Origin: Flavobacterium granuli
GTDB taxonomy: Bacteria; Bacteroidota; Bacteroidia; Flavobacteriales; Flavobacteriaceae
Length of the DNA: 64,000 nt
Assembly: GCF_900129705.1 (NCBI RefSeq)
Contig: NZ_FQWO01000001.1
Coordinates: forward strand, 664,649-728,648
Direction of reading: 5' to 3'
A model generated the notes under the pieces. It saw nothing but the letters and a program-made list of their open reading frames with translations, ran no database searches and had not been told where the DNA came from. The stretch's first letter is position 1. Each line of letters begins with the position of its first letter. A program made the translations under genes and the position numbers. Of the stretch, positions 1 through 8,873 are shown in pieces.

Positions 1-393
1 ATTGCTAACTACCTGCGTCTTTTAAAACTGGATCCGATTATCCAAACAGGAATTCGCGATGGTTTTATCAGTATGGGACACGGTCGAGCCATCATTAATA
101 TCGAAGACTTAGACATCCAAGCTAATATATATCAAAAGATTGTCAGCCAAAATCTTTCAGTTCGTGATACAGAAACCTTAGTAAAAAATTACCAAGAAAG
201 CTTAAAACCAAAACCAGCAGCCAAAGCTAAATCGGCTTCTTTCGAAATTGACGAGGACCGCAAAAAGGTTTTTACAAATTATTTCGGCAACAAAGTAGAA
301 GTAAAAGTAGCAGGCAATGGAAAAGGAAAAATCACAATCCCATTCCAGTCTGAAGAAGATTTCAACAGAATAATAGAACTAATAAAAGGATAG
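1..393 (+). CDS. parB: ParB chromosome partitioning protein, C-terminal part (5' end outside window)
   Basis: The reading frame is open from the first base, so the gene starts before the window. The visible 130 residues carry a ParB-like segment (LKLDPIIQTGIRDGFISMGH, then GRAIINIEDL) that ends the helix-turn-helix/linker part. A Lys/Ala-rich linker and a C-terminal dimerisation segment follow. ParB binds parS centromere-like sites and works with ParA in chromosome segregation. The ATG at 73 is internal and is not a real start. The next gene begins on the last base of the stop codon, so the two are probably co-transcribed. ParB near dapB and lepB is a usual flavobacterial arrangement. Confidence 0.93.
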   Translation: MANYLRLLKLDPIIQTGIRDGFISMGHGRAIINIEDLDIQANIYQKIVSQNLSVRDTETLVKNYQESLKPKPAAKAKSASFEIDEDRKKVFTNYFGNKVEVKVAGNGKGKITIPFQSEEDFNRIIELIKG

Positions 394-953
394 TGAATAA
401 AATTATTTCGATAGGAATATTTCTTTTTATTCTAGGAAACGCAGCCGTTTTTGCACAAGTAAAAACTCCTGCTGTTCCAGCTGCTAAAGACAGCCTGAAA
501 TCAAACGATATAGACCCATTGACTCCGGCAAAAGCAGCTTTTTATTCGGCCGTATTACCCGGATTAGGTCAGGCCTACAATAAAAAATACTGGAAAATCC
601 CGCTTGTCTATGGAGCCATGGGAACCAGTCTTTATTTTTATTTGGACAATAACAAAAAATACCATCAATATCGAGACGCTTACAAAAGAAGATTAGAAGG
701 TTATACGGATGACGATTATAGCTACCTAGACAATAGCAGATTGATTGCCGGACAAAAATTCTACCAACGCAACCGAGATTTATCTGCATTGGTCACGCTT
801 GGTTTTTATGTCTTAAACATCATCGATGCCAATGTTGACGCAGCCTTAATCCAATTCAACGTGGATGAAAATCTATCGGTAAAACCGGTTATTTATCCCA
901 ATGATGTAACATTTAAAACTAATGTTGGACTAACTCTTAATTACAGTTTCTAG
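393..953 (+). CDS. DUF5683 domain membrane/exported protein
   Basis: A 186-residue protein starting at GTG 393, which shares one base with the parB stop. It has an N-terminal hydrophobic signal segment (about residues 4-21). The characteristic DUF5683 core is PGLGQAYNKKYWKIP near residues 55-70, followed by hydrophobic stretches, a Tyr-rich loop and the segment LNIIDANVDA. The family is specific to Bacteroidota, is predicted to sit in the envelope, and has no assigned reaction. Its conserved place between parB and dapB suggests co-transcription but says little about function. Confidence 0.85.
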   Translation: MNKIISIGIFLFILGNAAVFAQVKTPAVPAAKDSLKSNDIDPLTPAKAAFYSAVLPGLGQAYNKKYWKIPLVYGAMGTSLYFYLDNNKKYHQYRDAYKRRLEGYTDDDYSYLDNSRLIAGQKFYQRNRDLSALVTLGFYVLNIIDANVDAALIQFNVDENLSVKPVIYPNDVTFKTNVGLTLNYSF

Positions 954-1004
954 TTCTTCAGAGAAACATTCGCTTACTTAAATTCAAAAAAAAATAAACA
1001 CAAA

Positions 1005-1706
1005 ATGAAAATTGCTCTTTTAGGATACGGAAAAATGGGACAGGTAATTGAACGAATTGCACTGGAAAGAGGTCATGAAATCGTTTTAAAAAAAGACGAA
1101 CACAATACTTATGAAGGACTTTCAAATGCTGATGTAGCCATAGATTTCAGTATTCCAACCGCAGCAGTAAGCAACATTTCAAATTGTTTCCATAACAATG
1201 TACCTGTTATCTCAGGAACAACAGGATGGCTGGAGCATTATGATGAAATGACAGCCCTTTGTGCCGAAAAAAACGGGGCCTTTATATCCAGCTCTAATTT
1301 TAGTCTAGGAGTAAATATTTTCTTTGAACTCAATGAATATCTAGCCAAAATGATGTCTAAACTGGACAGCTACCGTGTTGAAATGGAAGAAATTCACCAC
1401 ACTCAAAAATTAGATGCACCAAGCGGAACAGCCATTTCGCTGGCAAAAGGTGTTATCGAAAACAGCAATTATAACGACTGGACATTAGAAAGCCCAGAAA
1501 AAAACCAGATTCATATAGAAGCCAAGAGAATAGGAACTGTTCCCGGAACTCATACCGTAACTTATAATTCTGCTGTTGATTCCATCGAAATCAAACATAC
1601 GGCGCACAACCGCGAAGGATTTGCATTAGGCGCTGTAATTGCTGCTGAATGGATTATAGGAAAACAAGGGGTTTTTACAATGAAAGATGTTTTGGATTTG
1701 AAATAA
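1005..1706 (+). CDS. dapB: 4-hydroxy-tetrahydrodipicolinate reductase
   Basis: Catalyses the NAD(P)H-dependent reduction step of the diaminopimelate/lysine pathway, which feeds peptidoglycan. The 233 residues show the N-terminal dinucleotide fold (ALLGYGKMGQ), the segment SGTTGW, the substrate motif EIHHTQKLDAPSGTA with the catalytic His and Lys, and the C-terminal HTAHNREGFALGA. The length is slightly short, as usual in Bacteroidota. It lies 51 bases after the DUF5683 gene and 67 bases before lepB. Confidence 0.95.
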   Translation: MKIALLGYGKMGQVIERIALERGHEIVLKKDEHNTYEGLSNADVAIDFSIPTAAVSNISNCFHNNVPVISGTTGWLEHYDEMTALCAEKNGAFISSSNFSLGVNIFFELNEYLAKMMSKLDSYRVEMEEIHHTQKLDAPSGTAISLAKGVIENSNYNDWTLESPEKNQIHIEAKRIGTVPGTHTVTYNSAVDSIEIKHTAHNREGFALGAVIAAEWIIGKQGVFTMKDVLDLK

Positions 1707-1720
1707 ACCTATTATACTCT

Positions 1721-1764
1721 GTTTAAGGTTCGAGTGAAACAACCTTAAACCCTAAACCTTAAAC
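1721..1764. repeat. Inverted repeat with an extra direct copy upstream of lepB
   Basis: GTTTAAGGTT at 1721-1730 is exactly complementary to AACCTTAAAC at 1741-1750. A second AACCTTAAAC lies at 1755-1764, ten bases before the lepB start. There is no T tract, so a simple intrinsic terminator is unlikely. It resembles the hairpins at 3364-3404 and 19872-19923. Confidence 0.7.
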
Positions 1765-1773
1765 AAAAAAATT

Positions 1774-3345
1774 ATGACACTATACCAATGGTTTGTATTT
1801 TTCTTATTCATCCAAATTGTTCACTTTTTAGGAACATGTAAATTATATGAAGCTGCAGGAAGAAAACGTTGGGAAGCAGCAATTCCTGTATACAATTCAA
1901 TTGTTTTAATGAAAATAATTGGTCGTCCTACATGGTGGACATTATTGCTTTTCATTCCAATAATCAACTTAATTATGTTTCCCGTTATTTGGATCGAAAC
2001 ATTAAGAAGCTTTGGTAAAAAATCCGGGCTGGATACTTTTTTAGGTATAATCACTTTTGGTCTGTACATTTATTACATTAATTACACTCAAAAACTAGAT
2101 TATATCGCTGACAGAAGCTTACATCCTGAAAACAAAACCGCTGACACCATCAGCTCCCTGCTTTTTGCCGTTATTGTAGCGACCTTTGTCCACACCTATT
2201 TTATACAACCTTATACCATTCCAACTTCTTCATTGGAAAAATCACTGTTAATTGGCGATTTTCTATTTGTAAGTAAAGTCAATTACGGAGCCCGAGTTCC
2301 TATGACTACGGTTGCATTACCAATGGTTCATGATTCTATTCCTTTTACCAAAAGGAAATCCTATCTAAATTGGCCACAATTGCCTTATCTAAGACTACCG
2401 GGAATTGAAGACATAAAACGCACCGATATTGTAGTTTTCAATTGGCCTGTAGATACCGTTCGTTATTTTTTCGAACCTAAAGGAAGACCGGGCGTAATCA
2501 AACCTATTGATAAAAAGTCCAATTACGTAAAGAGATGTGTAGGAGTTCCTGGTGACAGTCTGTCCATCAAAGACGGAATCGTATACATCAACGGCAAAGT
2601 TCTCGAACTGCCTGAACGTGCTAAACCTCAATTTTCTTATGCTGTCGCTTTAGATGGAAAAACACCTATCGATTTTGAATATCTATTAAAAGATATGGAT
2701 GTGACTGATGGCGTGGGTTACAAGAGCGAATCAAAAGACACTTTGATATTCCGTGCGTTAACTGCAGCCGGAGCAGAAAGATTAAAAAATGTTCCTGGAA
2801 TAACGGCCGTAACAAGAATCATTGCGAAAGGTACTGAAGACGGCATTTTCCCTCATATCAATGAATGGAACCAAGACAATATGGGGCCAATTTATATTCC
2901 TCAAAAAGGAAAAAAAGTGGCTTTAACAACCCAAACTTTGCCTTTCTACAAGAGAATCATTACTGATTACGAAAAGAATGACAATGGCGAAAAGAATGAT
3001 TTGAAAGTTACTGGAGATGAAATCAGGTTGAATGGTAAAATTGTCACTGATTACACCTTTAAACAAAATTACTATTGGATGATGGGCGACAACCGTCACA
3101 ACTCAGAAGACAGCCGCTATTGGGGTTACGTTCCTGAAAATCATATTGTAGGAAAGCCTATTTTCATCTGGATGAGCTGGGATACTAACGGAAAAGGATT
3201 AAACAAAGTACGTTGGGATCGTGTGTTCACAACCGTAAATGGTGAAGGACAGTCTCAATCTTATTTCAAATATTTCCTTATCCTCTTAGCTGCTTTCTTT
3301 GTGGGTGAATATTTTTGGAAAAAAAGAAAAGAGAATAAAAATTAG
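1774..3345 (+). CDS. lepB: Signal peptidase I (long Bacteroidota form)
   Basis: Cleaves signal peptides of exported proteins at the outer face of the inner membrane. The 523 residues begin with two or three hydrophobic segments (about residues 4-95, DUF5684-like) that classical LepB lacks. Next come the catalytic Ser region (PTSSLEKSLLIGD, about residue 150), the catalytic Lys region (YVKRCVGVPGD, about 250) and the C-terminal box GDNRHNSEDSRYWG (about 443). A further membrane segment and a KKRKENK tail end the protein. The Lys-to-GDNR spacing of about 190 residues is longer than in E. coli, which implies a large inserted periplasmic domain. Confidence 0.93.
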   Translation: MTLYQWFVFFLFIQIVHFLGTCKLYEAAGRKRWEAAIPVYNSIVLMKIIGRPTWWTLLLFIPIINLIMFPVIWIETLRSFGKKSGLDTFLGIITFGLYIYYINYTQKLDYIADRSLHPENKTADTISSLLFAVIVATFVHTYFIQPYTIPTSSLEKSLLIGDFLFVSKVNYGARVPMTTVALPMVHDSIPFTKRKSYLNWPQLPYLRLPGIEDIKRTDIVVFNWPVDTVRYFFEPKGRPGVIKPIDKKSNYVKRCVGVPGDSLSIKDGIVYINGKVLELPERAKPQFSYAVALDGKTPIDFEYLLKDMDVTDGVGYKSESKDTLIFRALTAAGAERLKNVPGITAVTRIIAKGTEDGIFPHINEWNQDNMGPIYIPQKGKKVALTTQTLPFYKRIITDYEKNDNGEKNDLKVTGDEIRLNGKIVTDYTFKQNYYWMMGDNRHNSEDSRYWGYVPENHIVGKPIFIWMSWDTNGKGLNKVRWDRVFTTVNGEGQSQSYFKYFLILLAAFFVGEYFWKKRKENKN

Positions 3346-3363
3346 TCAAAAGTTTCAAAGTCG

Positions 3364-3404
3364 AAAGTCATAAAGTACTCTTTTAAGAACTACTTTATGA
3401 CTTT
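3364..3404. repeat. 14-bp perfect inverted repeat between lepB and the WbqC gene
   Basis: AAAGTCATAAAGTA (3364-3377) pairs perfectly with TACTTTATGACTTT (3391-3404) across a 13-base loop. It is followed by tandem GACTTTA-type words up to about 3428, just before the next gene at 3435. It has no run of T directly after the stem. It belongs with the simple-word hairpins seen at 1721 and 19872. Confidence 0.75.
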
Positions 3405-3434
3405 AGACTTTAGACTTTATAACTTTAGATAAAT

Positions 3435-4061
3435 ATGTACAGCTTACTTCACCCGACCTATTTCCCGTCCATAAGCCATTTCACAGCTTTAATTCAAGCT
3501 GAAAAACTGATATTTGAAATAGAAGACAATTTTCAAAAACAGACTAATCGCAATCGCACTTATATCTATAGTCCTAATGGGATACAGCTTTTGAATATTC
3601 CCATCAAACATTCAAAACTGAACCGTCAGAAAACAAAGGAAATCAAAATCGAAAATGATTTTGATTGGCAGAAACAGCATTTTAAATCCTTAGAATCAGC
3701 TTATCGAAGCTCTCCTTTTTTTGAATATTTCGAAGATGATATTCGCCCTGTTTTTGAAAAAAAACAACACTTTCTCTTAGACTTGAACTTTGAAACTTTA
3801 GAAGTAATCTCTAAGTGCCTGAGAATGAAATTTAATTTCGAAACTACTACAGAATTTTTTCACGAAACTGATCCTAGTAAGTTTCTGGATTTTAGGTTTT
3901 TAACCAACGGAAAAAAAGACAATTCACAATTTGAACCTTATCCGCAGGTTTTTGATGATAAACATGGTTTTATCAATAATTTAAGCGTACTTGATTTACT
4001 TTTTAATGAAGGAAAATTCACAGTCGATTATTTGAAAAACCAAAAGTTGATTCTGAAATAA
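3435..4061 (+). CDS. WbqC family protein
   Basis: A 208-residue protein. The N-terminal segment HPTYFPSISHFTAL resembles the start of WbqC-like proteins (PF08889), which contain a conserved His/Asp-rich N-terminus. IPIKHSKLNRQKTKEI and the DWQKQHFKSLESAYRSSPFFEYFED segment are typical of the family. Members are often near surface-polysaccharide genes, but here the neighbour is lepB, so no pathway can be inferred. It converges with the gene ending at 4074 on the other strand with only 12 bases between. Confidence 0.85.
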   Translation: MYSLLHPTYFPSISHFTALIQAEKLIFEIEDNFQKQTNRNRTYIYSPNGIQLLNIPIKHSKLNRQKTKEIKIENDFDWQKQHFKSLESAYRSSPFFEYFEDDIRPVFEKKQHFLLDLNFETLEVISKCLRMKFNFETTTEFFHETDPSKFLDFRFLTNGKKDNSQFEPYPQVFDDKHGFINNLSVLDLLFNEGKFTVDYLKNQKLILK

Positions 4062-4073
4062 TTTTTCGCATTA

Positions 4074-5117
4074 TTACAAAGCCATCTTTGCCATGATAGG
4101 ATAATGATCTGAATTTTCGAATTCTGGAAAGGTTTCAAATTTTTTAACTTTCATTTTCTCATCCGCAAAAATATAATCAATTCTAGCCGGATAATATCTA
4201 AACTTGTAGGTTTGTCCAAAACCAGTTCCGGCTTCCTCAAAGCTGTCTTTTAAAGAACCTTTTATACTTCTATAAACATAGGAAAAGGCACTGTTATTCA
4301 TGTCGCCACAAATGATTATAGGATAGGCGCATTTTCTTTTATGCTCTTTAAAAATTTCGGCTTGTTGCTGTTGTTGCTTGAAAGCTTTACTGATTCTAAT
4401 AAGTAATAATTGCGATTTGTCTTTATTGATAACGTCAATATTGTCTGAAATTTCATTTACATCCGGAGAGATTTTTATCGACTGCAAATGCATATTGTAA
4501 ACCCTGATAATATCCTTTCCTTTCTTGATATCAGCATAAACCACATTGTTATTAGAATTCGGAAAAACAATATTTCCCTGATCGATAATAGGAAATTTAG
4601 AAAAAATAGCTTGACCTGTCTTGATTTTATTCCCTTCCATAAAAATATATTTATGACGATAGACTTTCAAATCAATATTAGCCGAAGAAGAATATTCCTG
4701 AATACACAAAATATCGGGGTTTTTATCGTTTATAAAGGCTAAAATCTCCTCAGGAACATTATCCTTGTCTTGCCACTTAAAAAGATTAAACAAACGCACA
4801 TTATAGCTCATTACGATGAAATCTTTCTCGTCTTCCGGATACTCTTCTGCCGAAAATTTATAGAATTTATTGATAAATGTAATTCCCATCAAAAGAACCA
4901 AACCAGACAGAATCATTCGTTTTTTAAACTGAATAGCCCAATACACAAAAAACAAACCATTGAGTATAAAAAACGCTGGCATGAAAAGTGTCAACACTGA
5001 TAATATGGGAAATATTTTGGGCGCCAAAAAAGGCAAAACATAAGCAATAAAAGTTACTATTGTCAGAATAATGTTTAAAACAAACATTATTCTATTGAAC
5101 CATGAAAGGTTTTTCAT
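4074..5117 (-). CDS. Membrane-anchored endonuclease/exonuclease/phosphatase-fold protein
   Basis: A 347-residue protein with two or three N-terminal membrane segments (about residues 10-85), then an EEP-fold domain. The visible catalytic motifs are ILCIQEY (Gln-Glu, metal site), CGDMNNS (GD-N) and the terminal SDHYPI (SDH). The fold covers DNases, phospholipases and phosphodiesterases; the substrate cannot be told from sequence. The membrane anchor suggests a lipid or extracytoplasmic substrate. It is the last gene of the minus-strand run starting at mutL and the rhomboids. Confidence 0.88.
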   Translation of the reverse strand: MKNLSWFNRIMFVLNIILTIVTFIAYVLPFLAPKIFPILSVLTLFMPAFFILNGLFFVYWAIQFKKRMILSGLVLLMGITFINKFYKFSAEEYPEDEKDFIVMSYNVRLFNLFKWQDKDNVPEEILAFINDKNPDILCIQEYSSSANIDLKVYRHKYIFMEGNKIKTGQAIFSKFPIIDQGNIVFPNSNNNVVYADIKKGKDIIRVYNMHLQSIKISPDVNEISDNIDVINKDKSQLLLIRISKAFKQQQQQAEIFKEHKRKCAYPIIICGDMNNSAFSYVYRSIKGSLKDSFEEAGTGFGQTYKFRYYPARIDYIFADEKMKVKKFETFPEFENSDHYPIMAKMAL

Positions 5118-5196
5118 ATTATGCTTATTCAGTTAATTCTTTAATTAATTATAACGGTTTTCTTTCTTTTTTATTTCAGTCAGCCCACTTAAAAGC

Positions 5197-6063
5197 TTAT
5201 TTCCCCACTTTAAACAAAAACTCTTTCTCTTCTTTTGTCAAGCTATCATAACCGGATTGACTGATTTTGTCTAAAATCTCATCAATCTGCTGTTGCAGTT
5301 TATCTTTGGTGACGATTCTCGAAACTGGCTTTTCTATGGGTCTGTTATTATAATTTTTATGTACTTTCTTAAAAGGTGTCTTTGGCGACTTCGTAAATAA
5401 ATTAGTAAAAAAATCGATAACAGCCGTTACCATTTTGCTCATATCAGTCCCATTTTGCAGTAATTTAATATATAAAAAACCAAAAAAAGCACCCGATAAA
5501 TGAGAAATATGACCACCGGTATTATCCAATCGGAACTGCATTAAGTCCAGTATAAGAATTACTGCCGTAATATGCCACAACTTGACATTTCCGATTAGCA
5601 ACAAACGCACATTCATTAAAGGCTGATAAGTGGTAACCGCCACTAAAATTCCCATAATTGCAGCCGATGCACCCACTATGGAAGCGCTTAAATCTAAAAT
5701 ATAATAACCCAATACAAAACAAACACCCGCAAATATGGCACTTAAAACATACAGTCCCAGAAACTGTTTTTGAGTAAAAAAGGTTAAAAAAAACGAACTG
5801 GCAAAGTTCAAAATTATCATATTAAACAACAGATGCATAAAACCGCTATGAAAAAAAGCATAGCTCAAAAACGTCCAAGGCTTTAAGAGAAAATCAGCAG
5901 GTTCAGACGAAAGCGCAACCCAACTAGGAAAATTAAACGCACCATTCTTAAATTGATAGAAAAAAATCAATGAAACTAAAAAAAAGGCCACATTCCAATA
6001 GATAAGCTTATGCGCTATGCCTCCCAGCTTGTATTGCAATTTTAAGTCGTCTACTATATTCAT
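5197..6063 (-). CDS. Rhomboid family intramembrane serine protease (second of a tandem pair)
   Basis: A 288-residue polytopic protein. The loop AFFHSGFMHLLFNM (about residues 70-85) matches the conserved His/Asn region, GASAAIMG supplies the catalytic Ser, and GHISHLSGAFFGF supplies the catalytic His. A 90-residue basic soluble tail rich in Lys follows the membrane domain. It cleaves membrane proteins within the bilayer; the substrate is unknown. It lies 46 bases after the other rhomboid gene on the same strand. The two differ in sequence and in the tail, so this looks like an old duplication. The catalytic motif is GASAA rather than the usual GxSG. Confidence 0.9.
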   Translation of the reverse strand: MNIVDDLKLQYKLGGIAHKLIYWNVAFFLVSLIFFYQFKNGAFNFPSWVALSSEPADFLLKPWTFLSYAFFHSGFMHLLFNMIILNFASSFFLTFFTQKQFLGLYVLSAIFAGVCFVLGYYILDLSASIVGASAAIMGILVAVTTYQPLMNVRLLLIGNVKLWHITAVILILDLMQFRLDNTGGHISHLSGAFFGFLYIKLLQNGTDMSKMVTAVIDFFTNLFTKSPKTPFKKVHKNYNNRPIEKPVSRIVTKDKLQQQIDEILDKISQSGYDSLTKEEKEFLFKVGK

Positions 6064-6109
6064 TTTCTATATGGTTATGTCATTTAATTAATTCACTATG
6101 CTAGCTATT

Positions 6110-6862
6110 TTAATTCCATCTGTTATTATTAAACTGTGTTTTCTTCCAATACCACATGATCAAAAAACCAAATAAAGCTCCACCCACGTGAGCAAAATGA
6201 GCAATCCCGGTTCCACCACTTCCAAAAATAGATTGTCCGGAAACCCCTAAATACAAATCTACTAAAACCAAACCAGGTACAAAATACTTGGCTTTAATTG
6301 GCACAGGAATAAACATCAAAGCCAATTCGGCATTAGGAAACATAAAAGCAAAGGCCACGATAACACCATAAATAGCTCCCGAAGCCCCTACCATGGTTCC
6401 CATAAAAGCGCTAGTGAAATTTTGAAATTCAGAAACAGTCAACAACTCTTGCCATTGGGTATTAATTTTACCTTCGTTCAAAATTTGTACAACATCGGCC
6501 TTTGAAAAACCACTGGCTTCCAGCGTAGTCAGGGCATCATTAAAATAATAATAATTAATCCCAGTATGCAGTAAAGCAGCTCCTAAACCGCAAGAAATAT
6601 AAAAAAACAAGAATTTCTTGCTTCCCCAAAAATGCTCTAAAGCAGAACCAAATGAATATAAGGCAAACATATTAAAGAAAATATGCATAAAGCCTCCATG
6701 CATAAACATATGGGTAATGAGTTGCCAAAATTGAAAATCTTGGTTTTCCGGAAAAAACATCGCCAGTATCTTATAGGCCGGATCTCCAACTATTAAAGTT
6801 CCAATAAAAAAAAGAACATTAATTATAATTAACTGCTTTACCGTTTCGGTTACATTTATCAT
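6110..6862 (-). CDS. Rhomboid family intramembrane serine protease (first of a tandem pair)
   Basis: A 250-residue, six-helix rhomboid. MFMHGGFMHIFFNMFAL carries the oxyanion-loop His/Asn, GASGAIYG holds the catalytic Ser, and AHFAHVGGALFGF holds the catalytic His. A loop of about 45 residues between helices is longer than in GlpG. Its ATG overlaps the mutL TGA stop (ATGA, 6859-6862), so it is translationally coupled to mutL. The substrate is unknown. Confidence 0.92.
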   Translation of the reverse strand: MINVTETVKQLIIINVLFFIGTLIVGDPAYKILAMFFPENQDFQFWQLITHMFMHGGFMHIFFNMFALYSFGSALEHFWGSKKFLFFYISCGLGAALLHTGINYYYFNDALTTLEASGFSKADVVQILNEGKINTQWQELLTVSEFQNFTSAFMGTMVGASGAIYGVIVAFAFMFPNAELALMFIPVPIKAKYFVPGLVLVDLYLGVSGQSIFGSGGTGIAHFAHVGGALFGFLIMWYWKKTQFNNNRWN

Positions 6863-8709
6863 AGTGCAAATTTTTTATCTATATCTTCCACACGCATAGT
6901 GATGAAAGTTGGTTTTTGAAAAGGGGAAACATTGGGATCTTTACAGGCAAAAAGTCCGTTCACCAGGTTTTCTTGTTCTTTTACTGTCAAAGAGGTTCCT
7001 GTTTTTACAGCCAAACTTTTGGCCATAGATTTAGCAATAGTATCATTTTGGCTAAAACTACTCTCCGGAATACCGTCTTGCAAATCGCTCAACAATTGTT
7101 CTAAAACCATCGAGACTTCGCTTTCCGTAACATTCACAGGAATTCCAGAAATAACAACATGATCTGAACTGGTTTCTTCAAAAACAAAACCGGTATTCAT
7201 TAACGAAAGTTTCAATTCTTCGATTAATTCCATTTCTACAGACGAAAAGAACAAATCCAAAGGAAACAACAATTGCTGACTGGAGGCTTGATGAACCGTC
7301 ATATTAGTCAAAAACTGCTCGTACAACACCCGTTGATGCGCACGCTGCTGGTCTACAATAACCATTCCCGATTTTATAGGTGAAACGATGTATTTTTTGT
7401 GAATTTGGTACGCATTATTAACCGTTTGCTCTACTTCCTCTTCGTTGAATAAAGATCCTGTTACTTCTTCACTTTCAAACGAGATCTCATGATTGCTTGC
7501 AATAAATTCGGTTTCTTGTTTTAGTCCCACATACAAACTTTCCCAATTTGCTGTTGGCTCCGTTTTCTTATGGCTCGAATAATGTTTATTTACCTTGTCG
7601 TCTGAAAACGGATTGAAACTGCGATCCACCTGGATCGTAGGCGTCTCCCCTTCCAGATCTTTATAATGATAAGGCGTGTCTAAATTAGAATCGCGATCAA
7701 AATCTAAAACCGGCGCCACATTAAACTGGCCTAAACTATGTTTAATAGAAGCTCTCAGAATAGCATACAGTGCATGCTCGTCATCAAACTTTATCTCCGT
7801 TTTTGTAGGATGTATGTTGATATCAATGGTATTAGGCGGCACCGTTAGATATAAAAAATAACTGGGCTGTGCGCCATCTTTCAAAATACCGTCGTAAGCA
7901 GCCATTACGGCATGATGCAAATAACCGCTTTTTATAAATCGGTCATTGACAAAGAAAAACTGCTCTCCGCGGCTCTTCTTGGCAAATTCAGCTTTACTCA
8001 CAAAACCCTGAATCGTGATAATATCTGTTTCTTCCTGTACCGGCACCAGCTTTTCATTCATTTTACCCGAAAAAACATTCACTATTCGCTGTCTCAAACT
8101 CGAAGCAGGCAAATTGAACATTTCACTTCCATTGTGATAAAAAGTAAAATGAATATTGGCATGCGCCAAAGCCACGCGTTGAAACTCGTCAATAATATGA
8201 CGGTACTCTACCGTATCGGACTTTAAAAAATTGCGTCTTGCCGGAATGTTAAAAAATAGATTTTTGACCGCAAATGAAGTCCCTTTGGGCAAAACTGCCA
8301 CTTCCTGAGAAACAAACTTACTGCCTTCTATGATAATCTGGGTTCCAAACTCTTCTTGATCTTGTTTGGTTTTCATCTCTACGTGTGCAATCGCGGCAAT
8401 TGAAGCCAATGCTTCACCACGAAAACCTTTGGTGCCCAAAGAAAACAAATCTTCGGCTAGACGAATTTTAGAAGTGGCATGGCGTTCAAAACACAAACGC
8501 GCATCAGTAACACTCATTCCCAAACCATTATCGATAACCTGTACCAATGCCTTTCCCGCATCTTTTATAATCAATTTAATATCTGTTGCTTTGGCATCAA
8601 CCGCATTTTCAAGTAATTCTTTAACAACTGAAGCGGGTCTTTGTACGACTTCTCCAGCAGCAATTTGATTGGCGACATGATCAGGAAGTAATTGAATAAT
8701 ACTCGACAT
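6859..8709 (-). CDS. mutL: DNA mismatch repair protein MutL
   Basis: Couples MutS mismatch recognition to strand removal. In the 616 residues the GHKL ATPase motifs are plain: ELLENAVDAKA, DNGLGM, and TKGFRGEALASIAAI with its FRGEAL signature. The DINIHPTKTEIKF segment ends the N-terminal domain, and the C-terminal dimerisation domain spans about residues 430-616. The metal-dependent endonuclease motifs of nicking MutL proteins are altered: DQHA-type reads DQQRAHQRVLYE, and CPHGRP reads SPFQKP. It therefore probably cannot nick DNA. It heads the run with the two rhomboids. Confidence 0.97.
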   Translation of the reverse strand: MSSIIQLLPDHVANQIAAGEVVQRPASVVKELLENAVDAKATDIKLIIKDAGKALVQVIDNGLGMSVTDARLCFERHATSKIRLAEDLFSLGTKGFRGEALASIAAIAHVEMKTKQDQEEFGTQIIIEGSKFVSQEVAVLPKGTSFAVKNLFFNIPARRNFLKSDTVEYRHIIDEFQRVALAHANIHFTFYHNGSEMFNLPASSLRQRIVNVFSGKMNEKLVPVQEETDIITIQGFVSKAEFAKKSRGEQFFFVNDRFIKSGYLHHAVMAAYDGILKDGAQPSYFLYLTVPPNTIDINIHPTKTEIKFDDEHALYAILRASIKHSLGQFNVAPVLDFDRDSNLDTPYHYKDLEGETPTIQVDRSFNPFSDDKVNKHYSSHKKTEPTANWESLYVGLKQETEFIASNHEISFESEEVTGSLFNEEEVEQTVNNAYQIHKKYIVSPIKSGMVIVDQQRAHQRVLYEQFLTNMTVHQASSQQLLFPLDLFFSSVEMELIEELKLSLMNTGFVFEETSSDHVVISGIPVNVTESEVSMVLEQLLSDLQDGIPESSFSQNDTIAKSMAKSLAVKTGTSLTVKEQENLVNGLFACKDPNVSPFQKPTFITMRVEDIDKKFAL

Positions 8710-8761
8710 TAAAAATAATTTTATTTAAAGTTTAAGTTTTAATTTTAAAACCAACGGTGTA

Positions 8762-8769
8762 CAAATTTA
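8762..8769 (-). promoter_or_regulatory. Candidate -7 promoter box for mutL
   Basis: On the minus strand this reads TAAATTTG, matching the flavobacterial -7 consensus TAnnTTTG, about 53 bases upstream of the mutL start. No TTG was found at the expected -33 spacing, so support rests on one box. Confidence 0.4.
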
Positions 8770-8817
8770 ATGATTTTCTATTGGGTTTTGCAGCTTATCC
8801 AATCATAAATAAAACAA

Positions 8818-8849
8818 AAAAACCTACACTATTTAAAGAATAGTATAGG
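8818..8849 (-). terminator. Intrinsic terminator after ribH
   Basis: CCTACACTATT (8823-8833) pairs with AATAGTATAGG (8839-8849) with one mismatch. On the minus strand it is followed by a U run (A tract at about 8815-8822). It lies just past the ribH stop and before the mutL promoter. Confidence 0.75.
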
Positions 8850-8873
8850 CTTCATAAATATTTATGTACTCTT

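Noticed and set aside
1721..1750. GGTTCGAGT followed by complementary bases, similar to a tRNA T arm
   Set aside because: No acceptor stem, anticodon arm or CCA context; the sequence is a simple 10-bp inverted repeat.
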